Assembly: GCA_964503085.1 (NCBI GenBank)
Contig: CAZCYQ010000005.1
Coordinates: 38,656-102,655 of the forward strand
From: Bin80 sp964503085
Lineage (GTDB): Bacteria > Bacteroidota > Rhodothermia > Rhodothermales > Bin80
Reading direction: 5' to 3'
Length of the DNA stretch: 64,000 nt
Under the pieces are notes generated by a model that had not been told where the DNA came from, searched no databases, and saw nothing but the letters and a program-made list of their open reading frames with translations. Positions 36,541 to 47,200 of this stretch are shown here, in pieces. Made by a program: the position numbers and the translations under genes. Position 1 is the stretch's first letter. Each line of letters opens with the position of its first letter.

Positions 36541-37157
36541 CTTCTTTCTTTCGCTTCTTGTGTTGCCACTCTGTGCCATCTGCCGTTGTGCCGTGGACTG
36601 CGCGAATGATGTCGGCTTCCTGCGGGATGTTCGGGAGCCGTGGTGGATACGATAATTATTGATTGCACACGAATTACGGTAGAACGGCGAGTATTTTTCA
36701 ATGAAACCCCTTGGAAGTTCATACAAATCTTCTGAACGGGCTCGGGATTATTGCAGGTTATACATGCGACACGTACCGGTTTGATGGAAACGGAGACGAA
36801 TTGCATGCAGTTGTGCTGGGCATAGGTGCAGGCGAACTTGAACCGTGCCAGTAATGGTTGTTGCGGCGAGATTCGGGTGTTGCTCCTTACTTTGCAAGAA
36901 GGAGGCGGAAGGAGCCATATCTTCGTAGCGCCATGAGTATATACAGTCTATAGCGAATGTCACATTTTCCACCGGCAACACCAATGATTTCACGGGACAG
37001 GGAGCATTCTCAGGTTATCAAAGAGGACCAGCTTGATGCGAGGCTCTTGCAAAATTAACTGCAGAGATTTGCCATCATCTTGTGGCACAATCCGTGAAGC
37101 CCGGTACACTGCACCGGGCAGGCTTTTTGATGGAGTATCTCTCCATATCCGGAGTGC
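36541..37157. other. Intergenic region, no gene seen
   Basis: About 600 bases separate the accessory unit from the convergent M16 protease gene. Short frames on both strands have no family pattern. It contains the hairpin-plus-T-run at 37099-37128 listed separately. Confidence 0.4.
37099..37128 (+). terminator. Rho-independent terminator, plus strand
   Basis: GCCCGGT and ACCGGGC form a 7-bp stem with a 7-base loop, followed after 'aggc' by five T. It would end plus-strand transcription coming from the accessory unit. A second palindrome (CCGGAGTG-CT-CACTCCGG, 37153-37170) overlaps the stop of the convergent M16 gene and lacks a T run on either side. Confidence 0.65.
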
Positions 37158-39944
37158 TCACTCCGGTAAGAGCGTTACCTGGACATATTGGTCGCGAAGC
37201 AGTGATTGTGCTGCTTCACGTAGATCTTTAGCTGTTAGTTCGTCAACGAGCATTTCATAGCGGTAAATATCAAGATAATCCTCGTTCGTGTTATCGAAAT
37301 AAAACTGAATCTGGTCAAGCCAAAATCCGTTAGTCTCCAGACTGACCTCACGACTGCGGAGATGTTGGGCTTTGATGCGATCCAGGTAGGAGGTCAGATC
37401 AAGGCCGTGCTGAATCTGTGCAATATCGTCGAACACGGCCTGAATAAGCTCTTCCACGCGAGCGGGATCGCACCCAAAGAAGATGCTCAGCGTAAATTGG
37501 CCGTCAGGGAGACGGGTTGAACCCGATTGTACAGATGCGCTGTAGATTCCAGACCGTTTTTCCCGTAACTCCTCACGCAGCCGAATGTCCAGTACATCAG
37601 AAAGCGCACGAAGGATGTACCTGTTGGATCGTGTGTAGTCAAAATCGTCGTGAAAGATGATGGCTACCTGTGATTGAGGATCCTGTCCCTTGTAAACCTG
37701 GCGTATGACAGGGCCCTCTGGAAGATCCGCGGCTGTATCGCGCCAGGACTCTTCCCGGGAAGTTTGGGGTAATGCTCCCAGATACCGAGCTGCCAAATCA
37801 CGCACCAACGTAGAATCCATGTTGCCGACCAGAATGAAGGTGAAATCATCCATATCGGCAAAGCGATCCAGATAGATATCCAATGCATCCTCAGCGTTAA
37901 GGTCGTTGATTTGATCAATGCTTAACAGCTTGTAGCGAGGGTTGTCAGGATAGAAAGCAGTGAACAAGGTATCCTGGAATGCCGCCCCGGGCGTGTTAGT
38001 ACGTCCCTCCAGTTGTGCGAGTTGGCTATTTTTGAAAGACTGGAGTGAAGAGTTGTCAATGCGGGGAGAGGTAGCGTATAGGTAGATCAACTGAAAAAGT
38101 GTTTCTATATCCTCGGGGGTAGAACGGCCTCTGAAGCCCTCAGAATAATCACCAATGAACGGCGATATCCGGACGAATTGACCCGCAAGCTTCCGGACCA
38201 GTTCCGACTGATTGAATGTACCTACTCCACTACGTCCGACCAAGCCCGGAGCGACACTCGCGGTAAAATATTTGTCGTCATCTATTAGGGAACTCCCTCC
38301 AGGGCTGAATGCGGAAAGCAGGATCTCGTTGTTTCTGAAGGTGGTCGGTTTCAGAATGACCCGTATTCCATTATTGAGTGTGAGGATGTGGATCCCGAGT
38401 GTGTCGATTGCTGATTCATGGACGATGCGACCTCCGTGAGGTATTTCGTCAATAAGCGGGCGATCTGTGTTCTGATCTGCAAGTGGGACTGTTTTCCGGG
38501 ACAGGGCATCTTCCAGGAGGATAGCCAGTTCATCCTCCGTGGGAGGGGTAAGGTCCGCTACATCGGGCAGGGTGACAATCATTACGCGGGACTCAGGTGC
38601 AAGCTGCTCACGAACTGATGCATGCAGTTCCTCAAGAGTAATACGATCCATTAGGTCACGCACCAGACGTAGTTGAGTCTCTGCATGCATTACCGGACTT
38701 TTGTTCAAAAAATGGTTGACCAACCGGGCGGCATATGTGCTGCTTGGCGTGTTCTCGTGATCATTGGCGGCACGCTCGTAGGCTCGCAGCAGGACGCTCT
38801 TCTGTCTATCAAGCTCACCTGTGGTAAAACCATGCTGCAGTATTCGTGCAGTCTCTTCTAGGAAGCCTCGGAAGCCGGAAGTTATGCTGTCTGGTGTCAC
38901 CTGTGCAGCTAGGCTGTGCGTACGCAGAGGTCGGACAATGGAACCGGTAGTCAGCCGTCCCCACAGAAATGGTGAACGTGTGCCATCCCTGGCAATCTCT
39001 GCAAGGCGGCGGTTAAATATTCCTCCAGTCAATCGTTCAACTAGATATCTCCGGTAATCCGCCTGTGTAAAGCGTGGTGCAGCAGGGCGCCGGTGCATGA
39101 TTTCGAGTTGCACAGCGGAGATTTCAGGGTCAGTTATGACCTTGTACACGGATTCCTTTGACAATGGGACGGCAAAGGTCGGACGATCATGTGTGGAAGT
39201 GGGGTGTTCCCAGTCCGCGAAATGTTCTTGGATGAATTCTCTTGCGGTATCGGCTGACAAATCCCCCACAACGATGATCGCCATAAGGTCTGGTCGGTAC
39301 CATCGATGATAATATCTCCGAACAGCATCTGGAAGTCCCTCCTGTATAGATAGCGTATCTCCAATTGGGCGGCGCACTTCGTATTGTGAACCTTCGAGTA
39401 ATACGGAGATAATCTGGTCACGCGTGCGACCTGCAGCGCCACGGCCGCGGCGCCATTCTTCCAGTATCACGCCGCGTTCGGCATTGATTTCTTCGTCGGA
39501 CATAGTCGCATGTTCAGCCCAGTCCCGAAGCACCGCAAATCCTGTTTCAACGACCTGCATGCTGTCCGTTGGCACCTCAAGCATGTAGACAGTCTCGTCG
39601 AAGGAGGTGTACGCGTTGAGATCCGCCCCAAACCGCATGCCCACTTGTTCAAAGAACGAAACGAGCTCCTGCCGGGGAAACCGTGCTGTACCATTGAAGA
39701 GCATGTGCTCAACAAAGTGTGCGAATCCGCGTTGATCGTCCTCTTCAAGAATGCTACCCGCATTGACGACCATGCGTAACTGCACCCTGTTCTCGGGTTC
39801 GTTGTTTTCAAGAATGTAGTAGGTTAGTCCGTTGGCGAGCGTATCAATATGTATCCGGGGGTCCATCTGGAGGTGTTGCCCGTGTACACGAAGAACACAT
39901 ACGGTAATACTGAGAAAAATTAGTAGACAGCGAACCCGTATCAT
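37158..39944 (-). CDS. M16-family zinc metallopeptidase (pitrilysin/insulinase-like), exported
   Basis: The 928-residue protein has a signal peptide ('LIFLSITVCVLRVHG') and two repeated M16 units. The N-terminal unit carries the inverted zinc motif HxxEH as H76-F-V-E79-H80 ('GFAHFVEHMLFNG') with the downstream glutamate in 'NAERGVILEEW'. The second unit (after about residue 500) lacks it, as usual. It degrades peptides in the periplasm. It is divergent from the DUF6807 lipoprotein gene with 35 bp between starts. Confidence 0.93.
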   Translation of the reverse strand: MIRVRCLLIFLSITVCVLRVHGQHLQMDPRIHIDTLANGLTYYILENNEPENRVQLRMVVNAGSILEEDDQRGFAHFVEHMLFNGTARFPRQELVSFFEQVGMRFGADLNAYTSFDETVYMLEVPTDSMQVVETGFAVLRDWAEHATMSDEEINAERGVILEEWRRGRGAAGRTRDQIISVLLEGSQYEVRRPIGDTLSIQEGLPDAVRRYYHRWYRPDLMAIIVVGDLSADTAREFIQEHFADWEHPTSTHDRPTFAVPLSKESVYKVITDPEISAVQLEIMHRRPAAPRFTQADYRRYLVERLTGGIFNRRLAEIARDGTRSPFLWGRLTTGSIVRPLRTHSLAAQVTPDSITSGFRGFLEETARILQHGFTTGELDRQKSVLLRAYERAANDHENTPSSTYAARLVNHFLNKSPVMHAETQLRLVRDLMDRITLEELHASVREQLAPESRVMIVTLPDVADLTPPTEDELAILLEDALSRKTVPLADQNTDRPLIDEIPHGGRIVHESAIDTLGIHILTLNNGIRVILKPTTFRNNEILLSAFSPGGSSLIDDDKYFTASVAPGLVGRSGVGTFNQSELVRKLAGQFVRISPFIGDYSEGFRGRSTPEDIETLFQLIYLYATSPRIDNSSLQSFKNSQLAQLEGRTNTPGAAFQDTLFTAFYPDNPRYKLLSIDQINDLNAEDALDIYLDRFADMDDFTFILVGNMDSTLVRDLAARYLGALPQTSREESWRDTAADLPEGPVIRQVYKGQDPQSQVAIIFHDDFDYTRSNRYILRALSDVLDIRLREELREKRSGIYSASVQSGSTRLPDGQFTLSIFFGCDPARVEELIQAVFDDIAQIQHGLDLTSYLDRIKAQHLRSREVSLETNGFWLDQIQFYFDNTNEDYLDIYRYEMLVDELTAKDLREAAQSLLRDQYVQVTLLPE

Positions 39945-39979
39945 TGCATGGTGTGAATTGCATCTATCTCTCTAAGGTC

Positions 39980-41176
39980 ATGAAGACAAGACGGTTCCAC
40001 TTTTCCCATAAATTGATTCTTCTGTTCACGCTCGTTATTTCCGCGTGCGGCGAGGATGTGCTGCTTACTTTTGAAACCACAGGCGGGGATAAACTACGCC
40101 CACTGGCTATTGTCACGTTTGCAGTCGATCTGGAGAGGGGGACCTATACGGCGCGCGACCACACGGGTAAGCGTGCAGACTTACAGGTGGATGGGGACGG
40201 CAGGGCTACGTTCCTGGTGACACGAGCGTTGCCCGGTGCCACTACGAGATGGACAGTCAGATTGGAGCAGGATGCAACCCCAAAGATTGAGGCAGTCAGT
40301 AGAGGCGAAGCCGTTCTTATCAGGGCTGATGGACGGGATGTGGTAGCATACCGTGCAGCAAAGGGCAGGGTACCCCGTGAAGATATACCGGATGTCTACA
40401 ACCGGGATGGTTATCTGCATCCGGTATGGACCCCCAGTGGCCGTGTAGTTACAGATGACTATCCTCCTGATCATATTCATCACCATGGCATTTGGGCGGC
40501 TTGGACGAATACAATCTTCCAGGGACGAACACCGGACTTCTGGAATATGGGGCGTGCTACCGGGCGTGTTGAGGTGGTGGCACTGGACAGTATATGGAGT
40601 GGAATCGTCCACGCAGGGTTGAATGCCCGCCATAGATATGTGGACATGATTCATGAAGAAGTCACAGCGCTGAATGAAGCCTGGCATGTGAAAGTGTACA
40701 GAACATCAACTGATGTAAATATTCTTGATCTTTCATTGACCCAGATAGCGGCAACCGACAGCGTACTTGTGCTCCCGGAGTACAGGTACGGTGGTGTTGG
40801 TGTTCGCGGACATAGGGATTGGGTCGGAGAGGAGGGGACAGAGTTCTTTACCTCTGAAGGGCTTACACGAGAAAATGGGCATGCTACGCGCGCGCGCTGG
40901 TGTCATATAGGTGGGATAGTAGATGGAGAGCGAGTGGGAATTGCTGTGCTCAGCCACCCAGATAATCACGAATCTCCCCAACCGATGCGGATTCATCCAA
41001 CGGAGCCGTTCTTCAACTTTGCACCCACCCAGGCAGGTCAATTTGAAATTTCATCGAATGAGCATACGACTTGGAAGTATCGGTTTGTAACTTATGACGG
41101 TGCGTATGATCAGGACCTTCTTGATGCCTTATGGGCGGACTATGCCTATCCACTAACTGTGCATATCATTCGTTGA
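39980..41176 (+). CDS. DUF6807 (PmoA-like) lipoprotein
   Basis: I start at ATG 39980, preceded by 'CTAAGG' at good spacing; the frame reaches back to a TTG at 39944. The N-terminus is a lipoprotein signal ending 'LVISAC', so the 398-residue protein should sit on the outer membrane or in the periplasm. The core has the family's conserved histidines 'DHIHHHGIWAAWTN', 'PEYRYGGVGVRGHRDW' and the end 'TYDGAYDQDLLDALW'. Function of DUF6807 is not established; members cluster with oxidoreductases and sugar genes. Here it is followed within 7 bp by a GMC oxidoreductase. Confidence 0.85.
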   Translation: MKTRRFHFSHKLILLFTLVISACGEDVLLTFETTGGDKLRPLAIVTFAVDLERGTYTARDHTGKRADLQVDGDGRATFLVTRALPGATTRWTVRLEQDATPKIEAVSRGEAVLIRADGRDVVAYRAAKGRVPREDIPDVYNRDGYLHPVWTPSGRVVTDDYPPDHIHHHGIWAAWTNTIFQGRTPDFWNMGRATGRVEVVALDSIWSGIVHAGLNARHRYVDMIHEEVTALNEAWHVKVYRTSTDVNILDLSLTQIAATDSVLVLPEYRYGGVGVRGHRDWVGEEGTEFFTSEGLTRENGHATRARWCHIGGIVDGERVGIAVLSHPDNHESPQPMRIHPTEPFFNFAPTQAGQFEISSNEHTTWKYRFVTYDGAYDQDLLDALWADYAYPLTVHIIR

Positions 41177-41182
41177 CAGCTT

Positions 41183-42880
41183 ATGAATTACCATCAACAG
41201 CAGCAGTATGATGCCATAGTAGTTGGTTCGGGAATGTCTGGTGGATGGGCTATGATGGAGCTTTGTCGGCTTGGTCTAAAGACGCTGGTTCTTGAGCGTG
41301 GACGAATGGTGCGTCACGTCCTGGACTACATTACTGAACATAAGGCACCGTGGGAGCTTCCGCATCGGGGGCGTGTTCCTCCCGCTACGGTACGTGAAGA
41401 ATACCCTGTACAAAGCAAGACGTACGCATTCTCCGAGGCCACCCGTCATTTCTTTATGCGTGACTCGGAGCATCCGTACGTTCAGGACGAACCCTATACG
41501 TGGATACAGGCAAATGTGGTTGGTGGAAGATCATTAATGTGGGCCCGCCAGAGTTATCGACTGAGCCCCATGGATTTTGAGGCTAACCTAGTGGATGGTA
41601 ATGGCGTGGATTGGCCGATTCGATATGCTGACTTGGCACCTTGGTATGATCATGTAGAAAGAACTATTGGCGTGAGTGGGCAGGCAGAAGGCTTATCACA
41701 TCTGCCGGATGGGATATTCCAGAAGCCCATGTCCATGAACATAGTGGAGCGCGTGCTCAAGGAGCGTGTAGAAGCACGTTTTCCAGAGAGAACAGTCACA
41801 ATAGGGCGGACTGCGACACTCACTGAAGCACTCGGGGATCGCGCTGCATGTCATTATTGCGGGCCGTGCGAGCGAGGTTGCTCTACCAGTTCATATTATA
41901 GCACCCTTAGTGTTGCACTCCCGAGAGCAAGGGAGACGGGGAATCTTACGCTGCGACCGAATAGTCTTGTTTGCGGTGTCAACTATGATGAAGCCACGAA
42001 TAAGGCGACAGGAGTAGATGTGATTGATACGGAGTCGGGGGAGCGAATGACATTCACTGGGCGGCTGGTGTTTTTGTGTGCTTCCTCAATGAATACCGCT
42101 CGTATAATGCTTCTTTCGGTCAGTCGAAACTTTCCAGACGGTATCGCAAACACCAGTGGAGCGCTCGGCCATTACCTCATGGATCATCACTATCATGTAG
42201 GGGCTAATGCTTCGTTTGATGGGTACACTGATCGGTATTATCAGGGGAATCGCCCGAACGGGATCTACATCCCCAGGTTTCGCAATCTGGGTCCAGAAAC
42301 CCATCATCCTTCATTTGTACGGGGGTATGGGTTTCAGGGGAGCGCCAGCCGACAGAGTTGGTCCCGTGGCAACAGTATGACCGGATTCGGGAGTGAGTTT
42401 AAGCACAGCCTGCGCGAGCCTGGCCGCTGGAGGTTGGGGCTGGGAGGTTTTGGTGAAACGTTGCCACGGTACGACAATTACTGCATGCTGGATCCCTCGG
42501 TGCTTGATCAGTGGGGGTTACCCGTGCTTAAATTCCATGTGACCCGGGATGATAATGATCGGGCTATGCGAAAGGACATGATGGAGACTGCTGCAGAAAT
42601 GCTGGAAGCAGGTGGAGCAAGAAATGTCTCTACCTACGACACATGGCAGGACGCTCCTGGGTTAGGCAATCACGAAATGGGCGCCGCCCGAATGGGGCGT
42701 GATCCTGCAACGAGCGTACTGAATGCCTATAATCAGTGTCACGATGTAAGTAATTTGTTTGTGACCGACGGTGCATGCATGACTTCGTCTGCATGCCAGA
42801 ATCCATCCCTCACTTACATGGCACTAACTGCACGTGCGTGTGATTATGCCGTTCGGCAATTATCGGCCGGCTCGCTATAG
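41183..42880 (+). CDS. GMC-family FAD oxidoreductase with CxxCxxCxxxC motif
   Basis: The 565-residue protein has the FAD-binding loop 'DAIVVGSGMSGGWAMMELCR', 'VVGGRSLMWARQSYRL', and the C-terminal family block 'HEMGAARMGRD', with 'NPSLTYMALTARACDYAV' at the end. C223, C226, C229 and C233 ('CHYCGPCERGC') have the spacing of a ferredoxin-like Fe-S site. Related bacterial FAD-dependent sugar dehydrogenases carry cysteine-ligated clusters. No signal peptide or membrane segment seen. It likely oxidises a sugar, alcohol or polyol. It sits between DUF6807 and a 2-hydroxyacid dehydrogenase, 6-18 bp apart. Confidence 0.88.
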   Translation: MNYHQQQQYDAIVVGSGMSGGWAMMELCRLGLKTLVLERGRMVRHVLDYITEHKAPWELPHRGRVPPATVREEYPVQSKTYAFSEATRHFFMRDSEHPYVQDEPYTWIQANVVGGRSLMWARQSYRLSPMDFEANLVDGNGVDWPIRYADLAPWYDHVERTIGVSGQAEGLSHLPDGIFQKPMSMNIVERVLKERVEARFPERTVTIGRTATLTEALGDRAACHYCGPCERGCSTSSYYSTLSVALPRARETGNLTLRPNSLVCGVNYDEATNKATGVDVIDTESGERMTFTGRLVFLCASSMNTARIMLLSVSRNFPDGIANTSGALGHYLMDHHYHVGANASFDGYTDRYYQGNRPNGIYIPRFRNLGPETHHPSFVRGYGFQGSASRQSWSRGNSMTGFGSEFKHSLREPGRWRLGLGGFGETLPRYDNYCMLDPSVLDQWGLPVLKFHVTRDDNDRAMRKDMMETAAEMLEAGGARNVSTYDTWQDAPGLGNHEMGAARMGRDPATSVLNAYNQCHDVSNLFVTDGACMTSSACQNPSLTYMALTARACDYAVRQLSAGSL

Positions 42881-42898
42881 CTATAACAGTATTTGTAA

Positions 42899-43828
42899 AT
42901 GCCACATCCAACAGTGATTGCATGCATGTTGGCGGAGGATGATCTGGTAAGGCTCCGGGAGAAATGTACAGTCTGTGTAAGACCTATGGGGTCTCCGATT
43001 GGTGATGAGCATATCGAAGATGTGTTAGCCATAGTTACTACTCCATATGATCAAATTACCCCCGAATTTCTTCAGAGAGCCCAGAATCTCAAACTGGTTG
43101 CACAGTTTGGAGCAGGAACCGACAATATCAACCTCGAGGCCGCCAAAGCACAGGGTGTTATAGTTACCCATACTCCTGGGATAACTGCAATATCAACCGC
43201 TGAATTGACCATGGCCCTGATACTTTCACTGACACGTCGCCTGCCCGAAGCAGGATGTGTGCTTGGTGAAAGACCAGATGTGATGCCGCTAGGCATGGAG
43301 CTTGCCGGCAAGAAACTTGGTATTGTAGGCTTGGGACAAATAGGATCTGCAGTAGCGCGTCGGGCACATGCGTTTGGGATGAAGATCTTTTATCACAACC
43401 GAAATCCAGCCAACCCGACTGTTGAGCGCGAAACCATTGCGACGCTCTGCAGCCTGGCAGAACTGTTCACAATAAGTGATGTTGTAACACTACACTGCGA
43501 CCTTAACCCGGACAGTCATCAACTGGTGGATGCGAAGGCCTTGTCTCTTATGAAAAGCACCGCAATTCTCATCAACACAGCACGTGCGGGGGTTGTGGAC
43601 GAAATGGCATTAATACAGGCAATCACCTCAGGATACATAGGAGGTGCAGGCTTGGATGTGTTTGGTCCAAAGGTATTAGATATGCTTCGTAATCATCCGC
43701 GAGTTGTATTGACGCCACACGCTGGAACAGCAACTTCGGAGACACGCACCGCTATGTCTAACTCGGTGGTTGAGTCTATTCTGAGTTTCCTCGACGAAGA
43801 TGCTGATGTTCCAAATCGCAAGATTTGA
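42899..43828 (+). CDS. D-isomer-specific 2-hydroxyacid dehydrogenase
   Basis: The 309-residue NAD-dependent enzyme has the substrate domain and the central Rossmann fold with 'LGIVGLGQIGSAVARRAHAFG'. The catalytic set is visible: Arg in 'NTARAGVVDE', Glu in the following helix region and His in 'LTPHAGTATSET'. It interconverts a 2-keto acid and a D-2-hydroxyacid such as glycerate, gluconate or erythronate-type substrates. It lies in line with the GMC oxidoreductase and overlaps the DUF4783 gene by 23-29 bp. Confidence 0.9.
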   Translation: MPHPTVIACMLAEDDLVRLREKCTVCVRPMGSPIGDEHIEDVLAIVTTPYDQITPEFLQRAQNLKLVAQFGAGTDNINLEAAKAQGVIVTHTPGITAISTAELTMALILSLTRRLPEAGCVLGERPDVMPLGMELAGKKLGIVGLGQIGSAVARRAHAFGMKIFYHNRNPANPTVERETIATLCSLAELFTISDVVTLHCDLNPDSHQLVDAKALSLMKSTAILINTARAGVVDEMALIQAITSGYIGGAGLDVFGPKVLDMLRNHPRVVLTPHAGTATSETRTAMSNSVVESILSFLDEDADVPNRKI

Positions 43829-44246
43829 GGCATGTTTCCTGGCAAAGTTTTGTCTTGCGGTTCCGATCGTGTTGTTGCTTGGTGCAAAACCGGAGGTAGT
43901 CTGGGGGCAGGCAGATACCCTTAACTTGGTGGTTGTGCTGAATGGCCTTTCAGAAGGCAATGCAGATGTCTTGGTCGCCCATGCGGAGGATTACCTGGAG
44001 CTTGCCTTATTGGAGCAACCTCGACGGTACACGCGGTCACAGGCATTATATGTTCTTCGCGAGTTCTTCCGAGCGTATGCCCCCGCGGGATTTAGGCTGG
44101 ATCGCAGCATGACACAGGAGGAAGAGTGGTGGCTCACCGGACGCTATACTGTTCTTGGCGAAGAGCAGACCCTCCGTTTTTATTTACGGTTTGGAGGCTC
44201 CTATCCAGCGTATAGGCTCATGGCAATACAGGTAATTCGTACCTGA
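43806..44246 (+). CDS. DUF4783 exported protein
   Basis: The frame opens with two ATGs (43800 and 43806) inside the end of the dehydrogenase gene. Residues 10-37 form a signal peptide ('LAVPIVLLLGAKPEVVWGQA'), leaving about 110 mature residues, the usual length of DUF4783 proteins of Bacteroidota-like bacteria, with 'SRSQALYVLREFFRAYAP'-like core ('TRSQALYVLREFF') and 'YTVLGEEQTLRFYLRF'. These have an NTF2-like/SnoaL-type fold in general and no known role. It is followed 8 bp later by the histidine kinase gene, so they may share a transcript. Confidence 0.72.
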   Translation: MFQIARFEACFLAKFCLAVPIVLLLGAKPEVVWGQADTLNLVVVLNGLSEGNADVLVAHAEDYLELALLEQPRRYTRSQALYVLREFFRAYAPAGFRLDRSMTQEEEWWLTGRYTVLGEEQTLRFYLRFGGSYPAYRLMAIQVIRT

Positions 44247-44254
44247 GGTGGGGC

Positions 44255-47200
44255 ATGCAGCAGCAACGAACATTTGTCGTGATAGCCGGGTTACTTTTGC
44301 TTATCGTTGGTTTTTCATGGATCGGGCAACGGGTACATGTGCTATCTGTTGACCAGGGAGTGGACTTGCGTCAACGGGAAGCCGTAGCGGCTGCTGAAGA
44401 GTTGTTGCTGTCTGAGTTTGCTGCCACTCAAGAGGCAATGCAGGTCGTTGCAGCCGAAGCGGCAACCGTGGTTGATAGCCGAAACGTTTCATTCAGGCGC
44501 GTTCCAGACCCTTTGCTGACCGAGGAGTTGACCCGCATCATCGTACCGGAACACGGGGCGCTGTCTATCTATGATATAGACATGCGATTGGTCGCATGGC
44601 GAGGAGAGAGTACTCCATTGGCCAAGGAAGGCATATTTGAACGCCCCCGGTGGAGCATCATACGGGACGATGATTGGCGTATCACGCTGGTTCTATGGGA
44701 GCCCCTGAATGCGGGAGATGCTGAAATTGGCAGTATCCGCGTGACTCAAAATCTATTTGTAAGAGCGCCTGTACGTAATTCCGTACTGGATAATTATGAC
44801 ATCACAGACATCTGGACCCGCCAGACTGGATTAGAGGTTCAGGTTGATTATGGAGGGGATCTCGGTGAGAACACGCTTCTGTCTGTAGACGGGAGCGTAT
44901 TGGGGACATACACCGTGACTCCGCCGACCGAGGCTAAATTGATTGCTGCAACTGCTGCATTTTATGACAACCTGACGGCGGCGGGGATGGCGCTACTGGT
45001 TCTTTGGCTTGTCTGGGGTGTTTGGCGATGGTACTGGAGCGCTCCGAAGTTGTACAGCCTTATGACCTTTGTAGGTGTTCTGGGTTTGGGGCGTATCGCT
45101 TGGCTTTACTTGGAAGTACCGGCAAGGTATCAGATGGGTAAAGCTCCATTCAGTCCATTATTTGATCCAGTACATCTTGCCTCTACGGTAGGGGGTGGAT
45201 TAATGCGCACGACGGGCGATTTGTTTATTGGAGCGCTGTGTGTTTTGATTCTCGGGTTAGCAGTGCTTCGCTATGCTAACGCACACTCAAACCCGTCTAC
45301 ACAGCACGGAAGCAATGCCTGGATTCGTCTTGGAAGCGGTATTCTTTTGACACTTGTGTTAGCATTGATGCTGGCGGTGGTTGTGCAGGCAAGTGTTTTG
45401 GATTCTACACTCAGTTATACAGGGCGCGCTGCACTTCTACCAAGCTCTCTGGAGTTAGTCGTATATATATCTCTCGTGCTCCTGACGCTGGGATCAGCAC
45501 TCATAGCGATCAGTGTACTTCGCATGGGACTGGAGATGCGCCCTAGTCGTGTGTGCCTAGTTTCTCTGTGCACAGTTGCTGTCGGGATCGTTGTAACTCT
45601 GGAGTTGCTGCAGTGGGGCTCGTGGGTGGCCAGTCTAAGTTTATTGTCTGTCTGTCTGTACCTTGCAGCAAGGGCAGAAAGTGGAAGTATTTATGAGTGG
45701 CTCTCCCTGCGACGGGCTGTGCCAGCGGTTCTAGGTATCTGCCTATTGCTTTACCCCGCCTACTACGACAATCTGGACAAGCGTAAGCGGGACCGGGTTG
45801 CATATGCTGTCGAGACTTTTGATCGAGGGAGTGATCATGAGGTATCGCTGGCGGTACGCGAAGCTGTCGAAGAGGCATTTCAAAGACCGGAGTTGTACAG
45901 CGCATTGGTATCTGGTGATGATATTGCCAGTGAAGTAGAGCAATTACTTGAGGGCACACTTCTTTCTTCACTAGGAGCATATGACGCCAGTCTGACCGTC
46001 CTCTCAACGAGTGGTGATGAGCTTTACAGTACTGGCAGCGTCTCCACCACAACATCTCCTGAAGCTACGAAGGCACTATGGGCACAGTTGAGAACTGGGA
46101 TAGAACTGACCTCAAGCAATTATGGATTTGTTGAGCCGCAATCACCGGGAGCCGCTCGGTATCAGTATGCAGGATTGGCTCCACTTGGAGCCGGATGGGT
46201 TCTTGTGCGGGCACAGCCTCACATTGTGTCTGAAGAGGCCGATACCCCACTTCTGCGCGTGCTATTGTCGTCCGGTTATCTGGACCTGTACGAAGATTTA
46301 TCGCTGGCTTCTTACAGTGACGGGCAATTAACCCGTACGTTCGGCCGCCGATTTGCCAAGTATAGACTGGACCCTCAGATTGAAATAGAACTGGCCCGAC
46401 AATCATCGCAATGGAAGCAGGAGTCAGTAGGAGGTGGTAGCACATATCTGACTTACTATCTTCGCAGAGGCAATCAGGTCGTAGCTGCCCGAATGACAAC
46501 GGATGGTCCATTTGACCACCTCTACTACTTGCTTCGTTTGGTAGCCGGTGGATTACTCTTATGTATTCCGTTTTGCACGGTCGGATACATCTTGCAGTTA
46601 AGGGCCGGCCTTTTTCCGCGAAAGCGTGTACGTTACCAGGATAAAGTGATGAATGCATTCTTCCTGGTAGGTGTCATCGCGGTAATTCCAGTCGGTATTG
46701 CCGGATACAATGTTGTAACCGAGGAGAATGAAAAAGCGGTTCAAAGTTGGCTTCGACAGCATTTGGAGCGCGTTGAGTCTACGCTGGTACCGGAAAGAAG
46801 GCTGGGGGAAAATAACGTTGATGCGTTGGCGCGCATCAATATCGACTCCTTAGCTGCCCGCGTTGGACTGGATTTGAATCTGTACCGTGGCACGGAGCTT
46901 ATAGCTGCGAGTCGACGCCAATTGGTGGATGATCGAATAGTAGATACACGACTTCCAGCGGAAGTTTTCAGTGCCATATACGGCAGTGCCCAGCATTTTA
47001 CATTTGTGGATCACAAGCTTGGGGATTTTGAGTACACTGCGGGCTACCGTGCCATATTGAACACTAGCGGCAATCCGGCCTACGTCCTTTCAGTGCCTAC
47101 GCTGCCGGAAGCTGAGCGGATTGAGGAGGAACGAGCACGGACATTAGCCTATCTGTTTGGGGCAATGCTGGGTCTGGGTGTACTGGTAATGTTTACGGGT

